From Ectopseudomonas guguanensis (GTDB lineage Bacteria > Pseudomonadota > Gammaproteobacteria > Pseudomonadales > Pseudomonadaceae), in assembly GCF_900104265.1 (NCBI RefSeq), contig NZ_FNJJ01000020.1, positions 1 through 58,996 on the forward strand: a stretch of 58,996 nucleotides of DNA. Reading direction: 5' to 3'. The stretch's first letter is position 1. The number at the start of each line of letters is the position of its first letter. The position numbers and the translations under genes were made by a program. Under the pieces are notes generated by a model. The model was given only the letters and a program-made list of their open reading frames with translations, was not told the origin of the DNA and ran no database searches. This document shows, piece after piece, positions 7,811-17,722 of the stretch.

Positions 7811-8785
7811 TTAGGCCGATCCTGCGAGATTATTGCCCGATCCTGCGCTGGCGGCCTGAAAGCGCTCGGCCAGTTTGACGATGTGCGCGCGCTCGGTACG
7901 AATGAAGTCGACGAAGGCCTGCGCCACCGGCGACAGGCGCCGGCCGCGGATATTCACCACACACCAGCTGCGCTGCAGCGGCAGTTCGGCCACCGGCAGC
8001 TCGCGCAGCAGGCCGTGCTGCAGTTCCAGGCGCACGGCGTGGCGTGGCAGCAGGGCGATGCCGAGGCCGGCCAGCACCGCTTCGCGCTGCGATTCCAGCG
8101 AGCCGATCTCCAGCGTATGGGGGAAGTGCGCGCGTTTCTGGTGGCAGTACTCCTCGCAGGCACGACGCGTGCCCGAGCCGCTTTCGCGAATCAGCAGGGG
8201 GTAGGCGGTGAGATCCTGCAGGTGCAGGTCGCCGGCTTCGCACAACGGATGATCCGGCGGCGCGACGGCCACGATGGGGTTGTCGAGAAAGGGCATGAAG
8301 TCCAGCGCCATGTCCTGCGGCACCTGGCTCATGATCATCAGATCGTCGCGGCTGAGGGTCAGGCGGCGCACCACCAGGGCGTGGTTGACCACCGTGAGGT
8401 TGAGGCTGACTTCCGGGTAATGACGGCGAAAATCGGCGAAAAGGTGGGGTACGAAATACTTGGCGCTGGATTCGACGCACAGGTTGAGCTGCCCCTGCAG
8501 CGAGCCCTGCAGGTCCGACAGCTGCATGTCCAGGCTTTCCAGGCGACCGAAGATATCGCTGCTGGCGCGGCGCAGCGCCTCGGCGGCTTCGGTCAGGTAG
8601 AGCTTCTTGCCGACGTACTCGAACAGCGGCTGGCCGACCAGCTCCTCCAGTTGGCGAATCTGCAGGCTCACGGCCGGCTGGGTCAGCGCCATTTCGTCAG
8701 CCGCGCGGCTGTAGGAGCCGTGCTCGCACACCGCTCGGAACACCTGAAGCTGGCGCAAGGTCATGCGCAGCAGGGTTTTACGCAT
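7811..8785 (-). CDS. pycR: LysR-type regulator PycR
   Basis: A 324-aa LysR-family regulator with an N-terminal winged helix-turn-helix (LRQLQVFRAVCEHGSYSRAADEMALTQPAVSLQIRQLE, about residues 10-47). An effector-binding domain follows. It is transcribed divergently from pycA, as PA5437 (PycR) is from PA5436-PA5435, and probably activates the pyruvate carboxylase genes. GAGGACGAAAAC precedes the ATG at 8785. A perfect 22-bp palindrome 23 bases upstream of this start is the obvious binding site. The exact inducer is not visible. Confidence 0.85.
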   Translation of the reverse strand: MRKTLLRMTLRQLQVFRAVCEHGSYSRAADEMALTQPAVSLQIRQLEELVGQPLFEYVGKKLYLTEAAEALRRASSDIFGRLESLDMQLSDLQGSLQGQLNLCVESSAKYFVPHLFADFRRHYPEVSLNLTVVNHALVVRRLTLSRDDLMIMSQVPQDMALDFMPFLDNPIVAVAPPDHPLCEAGDLHLQDLTAYPLLIRESGSGTRRACEEYCHQKRAHFPHTLEIGSLESQREAVLAGLGIALLPRHAVRLELQHGLLRELPVAELPLQRSWCVVNIRGRRLSPVAQAFVDFIRTERAHIVKLAERFQAASAGSGNNLAGSA

Positions 8786-8807
8786 GTTTTCGTCCTCGTT
8801 CGATCAA

Positions 8808-8829
8808 TGCATAAGTAATTACTTATGCA
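8808..8829. promoter_or_regulatory. 22-bp perfect palindrome, probable PycR operator
   Basis: The arms TGCATAAGTAA and TTACTTATGCA (8808-8818 and 8819-8829) are exact inverted copies, flanked on both sides by CGATCA direct repeats. The site lies in the pycR/pycA divergent region, close to pycR, which suits autoregulation and activation of pycA. Confidence 0.7.
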
Positions 8830-8940
8830 CGATCAAATAATTATTCATTTTGGTTAATTCGTATAGCCGGATAGGGTTTCACCACGTTTTGCAACCAAGT
8901 GTTGCAGCGAACCTTGCAGCGCTGTGCTGAGGATTGGATC

Positions 8941-10356
<1,416 letters not shown>

Positions 10357-10357
10357 A

Positions 10358-10441
10358 GCGGCTGCGGGCTACAGGCCCCAAGCTACAGGCAAGCGCCAAG
10401 GTGCCTTGCCTGCAGCCTGAAGCCTGAGGCCTGTAGCTCTG
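10358..10441. repeat. REP-like repeat between pycA and pycB
   Basis: The spacer carries repeated GCTACAGGC motifs facing GCCTGTAGC and GCCTGAAGCCTGAGGC stretches, a form common in Pseudomonas intergenic regions. It lies inside the operon and may stabilise the pycA transcript or tune pycB expression. Confidence 0.6.
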
Positions 10442-10453
10442 AAGGAGAATCTG

Positions 10454-12265
10454 ATGAGCAAGAAGATCACCGTTACCGATACCGTCCTGCGCGATGCCCA
10501 CCAGTCGCTGCTGGCCACCCGCATGCGCACCGAGGACATGCTGCCGATCTGCGACAAGCTCGACCGCGTCGGCTACTGGTCGCTGGAAGTCTGGGGTGGC
10601 GCCACCTTCGATGCCTGCGTGCGCTTTCTCAAGGAAGACCCCTGGGAGCGCCTGCGCCAGCTCAAGGCCGCGCTGCCCAACACCCGCCTGCAGATGCTCC
10701 TGCGCGGGCAGAACCTGCTCGGCTACCGCCACTACAGCGATGACGTGGTGCGCGCCTTCGTCGCCAAGGCCGCGGTCAACGGCATCGACGTGTTCCGCAT
10801 CTTCGACGCGATGAACGACGTGCGTAACCTGCGCGTGGCCATCGAGGCGGTCAAGGCCGCCGGCAAGCATGCTCAGGGCACCATCGCCTACACCACCAGC
10901 CCGGTGCACACCATCGACGCCTTCGTCGAGCAGGCCAAGGCCATGCAGGCGATGGGCATCGACTCCATCGCCATCAAGGACATGGCCGGTTTGCTCACGC
11001 CCTATGCCACCTTCGCGCTGGTCAAGGCGCTGAAGAGCGCGATCGATCTGCCGGTGTTCATCCACAGCCATGACACCGCCGGTCTCGGCTCGATGTGCCA
11101 GCTCAAGGCCATCGAAGCCGGTGCAGACCATATCGACACCGCCATTTCCAGCCTGGCCTGGGGTACCAGCCACCCCGGCACCGAGTCGATGGTCGCCGCG
11201 CTCAAGGGCAGCGAATACGACACCGGCCTGGACCTGGAACTGATTCAGGAAATCGGCATGTACTTCCATGCCGTGCGCAAGAAGTACCACCAGTTCGAGA
11301 GCGAGTTCACCGGCGTGGATACCCGCGTGCAGGTCAACCAGGTGCCGGGCGGGATGATTTCCAACCTGGCCAACCAGCTCAAGGAGCAGGGCGCGCTGAA
11401 CCGCATGAACGAAGTGCTGGAGGAGATTCCGCGCGTGCGTGCCGACCTCGGCTTCCCGCCGCTGGTGACGCCGACCTCGCAGATCGTCGGCACCCAGGCG
11501 TTCTTCAACGTGCTCGCTGGCGAGCGCTACAAGACCATCACCAACGAGGTGAAGCTGTATCTGCAGGGCCGCTACGGCAAGGCGCCGGGCAAGGTCGACG
11601 AGCAACTGCGCAAGCAGGCCATCGGCAGCGAGGAAGTGATCGACGTGCGCCCGGCCGACCTGCTCAAGCCCGAGCTGGCGCGCCTGCGTGAAGAGATCGG
11701 CAGCCTGGCCAAGTCCGAAGAGGACGTGCTGACTTTTGCCATGTTCCCCGACATCGGGCGCAAGTTCCTCGAGGAGCGCGCCGCCGGCACCCTCAAGCCG
11801 GAAGCACTGCTGCCCATGCCCAACGGCCAGGGCAAGGCGGCGCCGGTCGGTGGCGAAGGCGTGCCAACCGAGTTCGTGGTCGACGTGCATGGCGAAAGCT
11901 ACCGCGTGGACATCACCGGCGTGGGCGTCAAGGGCGACGGCAAGCGCCACTTCTACCTGTCCATCGACGGCATGCCGGAAGAAGTGGTGTTCGAGCCGCT
12001 CAACGAATTCGTCGCAGGCAGCGGTGGCAAGCGCAAGCAGGCCGGGGCACCGGGCGACGTGTCCACCACCATGCCGGGCAACATCGTCGATGTGCTGGTC
12101 AAGCAAGGTGATGTGGTCAAGGCCGGCCAGGCCGTGCTGATCACCGAAGCGATGAAGATGGAGACCGAAGTGCAGGCGCCGATTGCCGGCACCGTCAAGG
12201 CCGTTCACGTGGCCAAGGGCGACCGCGTCAATCCGGGCGAAGTGCTGGTGGAAATCGAAGGTTAA
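10454..12265 (+). CDS. pycB: Pyruvate carboxylase subunit B (carboxyltransferase/biotin carrier; OadA-like)
   Basis: A 603-aa subunit. It has an N-terminal carboxyltransferase TIM barrel (TDTVLRDAHQSLLATRMRTEDM at 8-29, metal-ligand-containing IHSHDT further on) and a conserved central domain. A C-terminal biotinyl domain carries EAMKMETE with biotinylated K568. It transfers the carboxyl group from biotin to pyruvate, giving oxaloacetate for anaplerosis and gluconeogenesis. GAAGGAGAATCTG precedes the ATG. It is related to oxaloacetate decarboxylase alpha, but no membrane beta/gamma subunits are present. Two terminators follow. Confidence 0.93.
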   Translation: MSKKITVTDTVLRDAHQSLLATRMRTEDMLPICDKLDRVGYWSLEVWGGATFDACVRFLKEDPWERLRQLKAALPNTRLQMLLRGQNLLGYRHYSDDVVRAFVAKAAVNGIDVFRIFDAMNDVRNLRVAIEAVKAAGKHAQGTIAYTTSPVHTIDAFVEQAKAMQAMGIDSIAIKDMAGLLTPYATFALVKALKSAIDLPVFIHSHDTAGLGSMCQLKAIEAGADHIDTAISSLAWGTSHPGTESMVAALKGSEYDTGLDLELIQEIGMYFHAVRKKYHQFESEFTGVDTRVQVNQVPGGMISNLANQLKEQGALNRMNEVLEEIPRVRADLGFPPLVTPTSQIVGTQAFFNVLAGERYKTITNEVKLYLQGRYGKAPGKVDEQLRKQAIGSEEVIDVRPADLLKPELARLREEIGSLAKSEEDVLTFAMFPDIGRKFLEERAAGTLKPEALLPMPNGQGKAAPVGGEGVPTEFVVDVHGESYRVDITGVGVKGDGKRHFYLSIDGMPEEVVFEPLNEFVAGSGGKRKQAGAPGDVSTTMPGNIVDVLVKQGDVVKAGQAVLITEAMKMETEVQAPIAGTVKAVHVAKGDRVNPGEVLVEIEG

Positions 12266-12272
12266 CCTCTAC

Positions 12273-12330
12273 GGAGCCCGGCCTGTTGGATGGGCAAGTT
12301 TGACGGGGCGTAACCCGGGCTCCTTTTTTT
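12273..12330 (+). terminator. Rho-independent terminator after pycB
   Basis: GGAGCCCGG (12273-12281) pairs with CCGGGCTCC (12315-12323), followed by seven Ts. The long loop contains additional GC-rich sequence. Confidence 0.8.
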
Positions 12331-12358
12331 ATTCCGCGCTAAGGCGCACTTATGTCCC

Positions 12359-12383
12359 GGGGGCCGCAAGGCTCCCTTTTTTT
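12359..12383 (+). terminator. Second tandem terminator after pycB
   Basis: GGGGGCC (12359-12365), a GCAA tetraloop and GGCTCCC (12370-12376) form a stable hairpin with one G-T pair, followed by seven Ts. Confidence 0.8.
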
Positions 12384-12530
12384 GAGTGGCCGCCAGGTGG
12401 CCAGGCCGGGCATGCCGGCTAAGCTTTCCGGTCATGCCCCGATGCCTCGCCAGTGGCGAGGCAAGGCAGGGTGATCAGCACCGCCCCGCCGGGGCATGGC
12501 CTTTTCCTTTGCGTGCATGTGGCCGTCCGG

Positions 12531-12594
12531 GTAGGGTGCGCCCTGTGCACCGAGATGGGTGGTGAATAGGGTAGCGGGTGCGCGCAACGCACCC
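12531..12594. repeat. REP-like element, GTAGGGTGCGC family
   Basis: A palindromic unit GTAGGGTGCGCCCTGTGCAC at 12531-12550 faces GGGTGCGCGCAACGCACCC at 12576-12594. It sits just before sbtA. Related elements lie at 13875-14064, 41496-41554 and 57024-57079. Confidence 0.65.
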
Positions 12595-12618
12595 CGAGAT
12601 GTTGGGGGAGGAGCTGAG

Positions 12619-13560
12619 GTGGGTCTGGATCCGGTGGTGCTGTTCTTCGTCTTCGGCCTGGTCGCCGGCTTGCTCAGGAGTGAGCTGAAGCTGCCGGCGG
12701 CATTGTACGAGACGCTGTCGATCATCCTTCTTCTGGCCATCGGCCTGCATGGTGGCGTGGAGCTGGCCGAGCAGGCCAGCCTGCAGCTGCTCGGCCAATC
12801 GGCCCTGGTGCTGGCGCTCGGCGTGCTGCTGCCGATCCTGGCGTTCGTCCTGTTGCGCGGGCTGCGCTTCGACCGCATCAATGCGGCTGCGGTGGCGGCG
12901 CACTACGGCTCGGTCAGTGCCGGTACCTTCGCCGTGGTGGTCGCCTACCTGGTGGCGCGCGAGGTGGCCTTCGAGAGCTACATGCCCTTGTTCGTGGCCA
13001 TTCTGGAGATTCCGGCGATCCTGGTGGGCATTGTCCTGGCCAAGGGCATTACCCGCGACACCCACTGGGGCGAGCTGGGCCGCGAAATCTTTCTCGGCAA
13101 GAGCATCATGCTGCTGCTCGGCGGCCTGGTGATCGGCGCCATCGCCGGCAAGGAGGCGATCAAGCCGCTGGAGCCGCTGTACACCAGCATGTTCAAGCCG
13201 GTGCTGGCGTTCTTCCTGCTGGAGATGGGACTGATCGCGTCCGGTCAGCTCGGTGCGCTGAAGCAGTTCGGCCTGCGCCTGGCCGGCTTCGCCCTGCTGA
13301 TGCCGCTGCTCGGTGCGCTGATCGGCGCCTTGCTGGCGCGCTTCATGGGCCTGAGCCTGGGCGGTACGGCGATGCTCGCCACCCTGGCGGCCTCGGCTTC
13401 CTATATCGCGGTGCCGGCGGCCATGCGCCTGGCCCTGCCCGAGGCCAATCCGTCGCTGTCGCTCACGGCCTCGCTGGGCATCACCTTTCCATTCAATATC
13501 CTGATCGGTATTCCGCTGTACCTGGCGCTGGCCGAACGACTGATCGCCTGGGGGTTCTGA
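12619..13560 (+). CDS. sbtA: SbtA-family sodium-dependent bicarbonate transporter
   Basis: A 313-aa inner-membrane protein with about ten hydrophobic helices. Features of the SbtA family include the N-terminal LDPVVLFFVFGLVAGLLRSEL and the pore-forming AHYGSVSAGTFAVVVAY. A C-terminal ASASYIAVPAAMRLALPEAN carries the second inverted-repeat core. SbtA imports bicarbonate with sodium. The start is GTG at 12619 preceded by GGGGGAGGAGCTGAG; an upstream in-frame start would add a polar, REP-derived extension. The P-II-like partner begins two bases after its stop. It lies directly downstream of the bicarbonate-consuming pyruvate carboxylase, although terminators separate the two units. Confidence 0.9.
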   Translation: MGLDPVVLFFVFGLVAGLLRSELKLPAALYETLSIILLLAIGLHGGVELAEQASLQLLGQSALVLALGVLLPILAFVLLRGLRFDRINAAAVAAHYGSVSAGTFAVVVAYLVAREVAFESYMPLFVAILEIPAILVGIVLAKGITRDTHWGELGREIFLGKSIMLLLGGLVIGAIAGKEAIKPLEPLYTSMFKPVLAFFLLEMGLIASGQLGALKQFGLRLAGFALLMPLLGALIGALLARFMGLSLGGTAMLATLAASASYIAVPAAMRLALPEANPSLSLTASLGITFPFNILIGIPLYLALAERLIAWGF

Positions 13561-13561
13561 G

Positions 13562-13864
13562 ATGAACGCACATAGCCGCACCCTGCTCACCGTGATCTGC
13601 GAGGCGGCGCTGGAGAAGCGCCTGCTGGCCGATCTGGAAACGCTCGGCGCACCCGGCTGGACCATATCCGATGCCCGTGGCCGCGGGCACCGCGGCGTGC
13701 GCAGCGCCGGCTGGGACACCGAGGGCAACATCCGCCTGGAAATCATCTGCAACCGCGAGCTGGCCGAGCGCATCGCCGAGCATCTGCAGGTGCGCTACTA
13801 CGACCACTTCGCCATGGTCTGCTACCTGGCGCAGGTGGAAGTGCTGCGTGGGGAGAGGTTCTGA
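13562..13864 (+). CDS. P-II-like regulator (SbtB-type partner of SbtA)
   Basis: A 100-aa protein with the P-II fold pattern: LLTVICEAALEKRLLADLETLGAPGWTISDARGRG followed by a short loop and IRLEIICNRELAERIAEHL. It starts two bases after sbtA, so the pair is translationally linked. In cyanobacteria SbtB binds adenine nucleotides including cAMP and gates SbtA, and the same role is inferred here. The large T-loop of GlnB/GlnK with its uridylylated tyrosine is not apparent, which separates it from the nitrogen P-II proteins. Confidence 0.82.
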   Translation: MNAHSRTLLTVICEAALEKRLLADLETLGAPGWTISDARGRGHRGVRSAGWDTEGNIRLEIICNRELAERIAEHLQVRYYDHFAMVCYLAQVEVLRGERF

Positions 13865-13874
13865 GCGGCGGCTC

Positions 13875-14064
13875 GTAGGGTGCGTTGTGCGCACCGGCTA
13901 CGGAGACGCTTTAGGATAAGAGCGTCGCGGCTACGACCGCATGGATGCAGGAGGTAGAGCGAGGCAGGATGCCCGAGCCGAAAGCCCCCCACGGTCACGG
14001 CGCGTTTTGTGGGAGGGGCTTTAGCCGCGACCGGGTGAGGCTCGGTGCGCACGGCGCACCTTAC
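13875..14064. repeat. REP-like pair, GTAGGGTGCGC family
   Basis: Between sbtB and the carbonic anhydrase, GTAGGGTGCGTTGTGCGCAC at 13875-13894 faces GGTGCGCACGGCGCACCTTA from 14044. The stretch between contains a GGGAGGGGCTTTAGCCGCGA motif typical of another Pseudomonas repeat. No gene is seen in this gap. Confidence 0.6.
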
Positions 14065-14079
14065 GGCTCACGGTCGCCT

Positions 14080-14808
14080 TCAGCTCTGCGGATAGCGCGC
14101 GCGGGGGGTGGCCATCGGCACCTTGTCACCATCGAGCGGCAGGAAGCTGCCCAGCTCGGCGTCATAGGCCTTGATCTGGCTGGTTTCGATGTCATACACC
14201 CAGCCATGGATGAACAGCTGGCCGCGCGCCAGCTTGGCCGCCACCGAAGGGTGGGTGCGCAGGTGGTCGAGCTGGGCCACCACGTTCTCCTCGGTCAGCA
14301 CGGCCAGCGCTTCCTGGTCACTGCCGCAGTTGCAGTTCTCCGCCACCACGGTACGAGCGACCTCGGCATGGCGCAGCCAGGCCTTGACCGTGGGCATGGT
14401 TTCCAGTGATGCCGGGTTGAGTACCGCCTTCATCGCGCCACAGTCGGAGTGGCCGCAGATGACGATGTGCTGCACGCCCAGGGCCATCACCGCGTATTCG
14501 ATGGCGGTGGAGACGCCGCCCATCATCTGCCCGTAGGCCGGCACCACGTTGCCGACGTTGCGGTTGACGAACAGGTCGCCCGGCGAACTCTGGGTGATCA
14601 GCTCGGGCACCACGCGCGAGTCGGCGCAGGTGATGAACATGGCGCGCGGGTTCTGGGCGGTGGCGAGCTTCTTGAACAGTTCTTCCTGCTGCGGGAACAC
14701 CTCATGACGAAAGCGTTTGAAACCATCGACGATGCTCTGCAGCGCCTGGTCGGCGGTTTCGTTGCCCTCGTGGGCCTGAAGCGGAATCACCTGATGTTTG
14801 TAAGGCAT
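14080..14808 (-). CDS. Beta-class carbonic anhydrase
   Basis: A 242-aa zinc enzyme interconverting CO2 and bicarbonate. The zinc ligands and dyad are visible: C61 and D63-R65 in CADSR, then H120 and C123 in HSDCGAM. The length suits the family. It converges on the sbtA/P-II pair, making a compact inorganic-carbon supply neighbourhood beside pyruvate carboxylase. AGAGGTTCAGGGC precedes the ATG. A different, gamma-class anhydrase-like protein is encoded at 21.4 kb. Confidence 0.94.
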   Translation of the reverse strand: MPYKHQVIPLQAHEGNETADQALQSIVDGFKRFRHEVFPQQEELFKKLATAQNPRAMFITCADSRVVPELITQSSPGDLFVNRNVGNVVPAYGQMMGGVSTAIEYAVMALGVQHIVICGHSDCGAMKAVLNPASLETMPTVKAWLRHAEVARTVVAENCNCGSDQEALAVLTEENVVAQLDHLRTHPSVAAKLARGQLFIHGWVYDIETSQIKAYDAELGSFLPLDGDKVPMATPRARYPQS

Positions 14809-14953
14809 GCCCTGAACCTCTGTTATCTGAAAGACGCTGCTAGAACGACAGCCGCTGCCGGGGAGGAGTCACACGCAAGTGTCACCTTCGGCAGGCCGAG
14901 CGACAACCGGCGGGTTGTTCCAGGTGCAGGGTGAGGACTGTCGTGGCACAGGT

Positions 14954-16015
14954 TCACAGCAGGCTCAGTTGCGCGCCGGGCGGGCAGAACTGCGAGCAGT
15001 CGAGCGTGACGCTGTCGCGGCGGTCCAGGCCGAGCTTGCGCCGTGCCAGGCGAAAGCGTTGCGCGAGCAGCTCGGCGAACTGGCCCTCGCCGCGCATGCG
15101 GCTGCCGAAGCGGCTGTCGTAGTTCTTGCCGCCGCGGCTCTGGCGGATCAGGCTCATGACATGGGCGGCGCGCTCGGGGAAATGCACCTGCAGCCACTGC
15201 TCGAACAGCTCGGCGATCTCCAGCGGCAGGCGCAGCAGCACGTAGCCGGCCGAGCGCGCGCCGGCATCGGCTGCGGCTTCGAGCAGGGCTTCGAGCTCCA
15301 TGTCATTGATCATCGGAATCATCGGCGCGCACATCACGCTCACCGGCACACCGGCCTCGTGCAGCGTGCGCATGGCGCGCAGACGGGCGGCCGGCGCTGC
15401 GGTACGCGGCTCCATGATGCGTTTCAGCTCGTCGTCCAGGGTGGTCAGGCTGAAGGCGACGCTGACCAGGTTGTGGCTGGCCAGCTCGCTGAGCAGGTCG
15501 AGGTCGCGCAGGATCAGCGAGCCCTTGGTGATGATGCTCAGCGGGTGCTTGTAGCGCAGCAAAATCTCCAGCGCCTGGCGGGTCAGGCGCTGTTCGCGCT
15601 CGATCGGCTGGTAGGCGTCGGTGTTGATGCCCAGGGCAATGGGTTGCGGTACGTAACCCGGCTTCTGCAACTGCTCTTCCAGGCGCTCGGCCAGGTTGGT
15701 CTTGGCGATCAGGCGGGTCTCGAAGTCGATGCCCGGCGACATGTCCCAGTAGGCATGGCTGGGCCGGGCGAAGCAGTAGATGCAGCCGTGCTCGCAGCCA
15801 CGGTAGGGGTTCACCGAGCGGTCGAAGCCGACATCCGGCGAGTCGTTGCGGGTGATCGCCGTCTTCGCCTTTTCCTTGCGCACCTCGGTGGCGCGGCTTG
15901 GTGGGGTTTCGTCCTGATACCAGCCGTCGTCTTCCTGCTCCGAGCGGGTCGGCGCATAGCGGTTGTGCGGGTTGCTGGCGGTGCCGCGACCGCGCGTGGG
16001 CAGATTCAGGGCCAT
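14954..16015 (-). CDS. Radical SAM protein of the PA0069 family (SplB-like)
   Basis: A 353-aa protein with the radical SAM cluster motif CEHGCIYC (near residue 75) following NPYRG, and a second conserved block KGSLILRDLDLL. The family resembles spore photoproduct lyases, which reverse UV damage in DNA, but its own substrate is unknown. A perfect LexA box lies 18 bases before the start, and I recall PA0069 as a member of the P. aeruginosa SOS regulon. A DNA-damage role is therefore likely. The start is ATG at 16015 with GGAGCG upstream. Confidence 0.88.
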   Translation of the reverse strand: MALNLPTRGRGTASNPHNRYAPTRSEQEDDGWYQDETPPSRATEVRKEKAKTAITRNDSPDVGFDRSVNPYRGCEHGCIYCFARPSHAYWDMSPGIDFETRLIAKTNLAERLEEQLQKPGYVPQPIALGINTDAYQPIEREQRLTRQALEILLRYKHPLSIITKGSLILRDLDLLSELASHNLVSVAFSLTTLDDELKRIMEPRTAAPAARLRAMRTLHEAGVPVSVMCAPMIPMINDMELEALLEAAADAGARSAGYVLLRLPLEIAELFEQWLQVHFPERAAHVMSLIRQSRGGKNYDSRFGSRMRGEGQFAELLAQRFRLARRKLGLDRRDSVTLDCSQFCPPGAQLSLL

Positions 16016-16032
16016 GGGAAACGCTCCATATA

Positions 16033-16048
16033 CTGTATGGATAAACAG
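16033..16048. promoter_or_regulatory. LexA (SOS) box
   Basis: CTGTATGGATAAACAG matches CTGT-N8-ACAG exactly, within a longer AT-rich dyad (ATATACTGTA...AACAGTATAT). Its position just upstream of the radical SAM gene on the minus strand fits repression of that promoter. Confidence 0.85.
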
Positions 16049-16087
16049 TATATGGATTGATCGGTCCGCGCCAGTGCTGCGCGTCGC

Positions 16088-16591
16088 TCAGTCGTCCTCT
16101 GCGACAGGTGGAGGCGGCGGCGTGAACGGCTCGATCAGGTACTGGCGGCCATGGCGGCGGCAGTCTTCCAGGGTGCCGTTGGCGTCGCGACGGGTGACCA
16201 GGAAGGTGCTGCCCTGCGGATCATCGGCGTCGATCACACCTGTCTGCAGATCGACGGCCTTGTTGAGGTACCACTCGAATTCATCGTCTGCCCAGTCGCT
16301 GCCGCCATGCCAGCGCAGGATCAGGCCGCCCTCGCGCCAGTGCACGGAGGCGAACGCCATGCCGTCGGGCCAGCGGTAGCCGAGCATGCAGAAGTGGTTG
16401 CGGGCGCCATGTGCCTTCTGCGACTGCAGCAGGACGCGCGGTTCGGACTCCGGGTTCTGGTAGGGCGGCGTCGTCGCGGTATCGAAGCGGGCGGTCATCC
16501 CGGCGTAGATCGAGGGGCCGAAATCGGTGGCGATGGCGAGCGGCGCGGCACCGAGCAGGGCCGCGCCGACCAGGCGTGCGAGCGTGCGCAT
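16088..16591 (-). CDS. Putative secreted hypothetical protein
   Basis: A 167-aa protein with a short cleavable-looking signal peptide (MRTLARLVGAALLGAAPLAIA). The mature part is rich in aromatic residues, for example HFCMLGYRWPDGMAFASVHW, and has a proline-rich acidic tail (PFTPPPPPVAEDD). Two or three cysteines could form a disulfide in the periplasm. The ATG at 16591 is chosen because AAGGATGTCC places a ribosome site at correct spacing. I do not recognise a family. It reads in the same direction as the radical SAM gene but probably has its own promoter, because the LexA box lies between them. Confidence 0.7.
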   Translation of the reverse strand: MRTLARLVGAALLGAAPLAIATDFGPSIYAGMTARFDTATTPPYQNPESEPRVLLQSQKAHGARNHFCMLGYRWPDGMAFASVHWREGGLILRWHGGSDWADDEFEWYLNKAVDLQTGVIDADDPQGSTFLVTRRDANGTLEDCRRHGRQYLIEPFTPPPPPVAEDD

Positions 16592-16645
16592 GGACATCCT
16601 TGTGAGGGTGATCGATGCCCGCACGCTAGCGCATCGCGGGGGTGT

Positions 16646-17641
16646 TCAGGAAGCCGTCCTGGCCTCGATCACCTCGGCTTCCGGGCGGCGCGCATAACGC
16701 TGCGCCAGTACCGCGCAGACCATCAGCTGGATCTGGTGGAACAGCATCAGCGGCAGGATCAGCACGCCGATGGTACTGCCGGCGAACAGCACCTGGGCCA
16801 TGGGCACGCCGGTGGCCAGGCTCTTCTTCGAGCCGCAGAAGAGGATGGTGATGCGGTCTTCCTGATTGAAGCCCAGCCACTTGCCCTGCAGATGGGTGAG
16901 CAGCAGTGCCAGGGCCAGCAGCACGCAGCAGGCGAGCACCAGAGCGAGCAGGGTGACCAGCGGCACTTCCTGCCACAGGCCACCGATCACCGCGGCGCTG
17001 AAGGCGGTGTAGACCACCAGCAGGATCGAGCTCTGGTCCACGTACTTCAGCCAGCTCTTGTTGCGATTCACCCAGCCGCCGATCCAGCGCTGGGCGATCT
17101 GCCCGAGCACGAAAGGCAGCAGCAATTGCAGGCTGATCTTGCCGATGGCATCGAGGGTCGAGCCGCTGTCGCCTTCCACGCCCATCAGCAGCGCCACCAG
17201 CAAGGGCGTGAGGAATATGCCCAGCAGGCTGGACGCTGCTGCGCTGCAGATCGCCGCCGGGATGTTGCCGCGTGCCAGCGAGGTGAAGGCGATCGCCGAC
17301 TGCACCGTGGCCGGCAGTGCGCACAGATAAAGCATGCCCAGGTACAGCTCGTTGCCGATCAGTGGTGCCATCAGCGGTTTGAGCAGCAGGCCGAGCAGGG
17401 GGAAGAGCACGAAAGTGCAGGTGAACACCAGCAGGTGCAGGCGCCAGTGCCCGGCACCAGCGAGGATGGCCTGGCGTGACAGCTTGGCGCCATGCAGGAA
17501 GAACAGCAGGGCGATGGCCAGGTTGGTGATCCACTCGAAGACCACGGCGACCTGGCCGCTGGCGGGCAACAGGGTGGCGATCAGCACCACGGCGAGCAGG
17601 GTCAGGGTGAAGGCATCAGGCAGCAGACGGCGCAGGAACAT
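16646..17641 (-). CDS. Bile acid:sodium symporter-like transporter (YfeH/SBF-like family)
   Basis: A 331-aa integral membrane protein with about nine to ten hydrophobic helices, of the SBF-like group related to BASS and arsenite Acr3 carriers. Recognisable segments are FFLHGAKLSRQAI, LCALPATVQSAIAFTSLARGN and FCGSKKSLATGVPMA, the last two containing the family's discontinuous-helix cores. The solute is unknown in this subgroup. An AraC-type regulator is divergently encoded 81 bases away and is the likely regulator. The ATG at 17641 directly opens the first amphipathic segment. Confidence 0.87.
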   Translation of the reverse strand: MFLRRLLPDAFTLTLLAVVLIATLLPASGQVAVVFEWITNLAIALLFFLHGAKLSRQAILAGAGHWRLHLLVFTCTFVLFPLLGLLLKPLMAPLIGNELYLGMLYLCALPATVQSAIAFTSLARGNIPAAICSAAASSLLGIFLTPLLVALLMGVEGDSGSTLDAIGKISLQLLLPFVLGQIAQRWIGGWVNRNKSWLKYVDQSSILLVVYTAFSAAVIGGLWQEVPLVTLLALVLACCVLLALALLLTHLQGKWLGFNQEDRITILFCGSKKSLATGVPMAQVLFAGSTIGVLILPLMLFHQIQLMVCAVLAQRYARRPEAEVIEARTAS

Positions 17642-17722
17642 GGCGAATCTCGGGCTTGCGATACAGGAGGACGCCAGACTATCGTCGTCGAAAAATTCCG
17701 GCTAACGCCAAAGAGCCAGCAA

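Noticed and set aside
12475..13773. 432-codon minus-strand frame opposite sbtA
   Set aside because: Gln/Arg-rich antisense of a membrane protein; no plausible domain or ribosome site.
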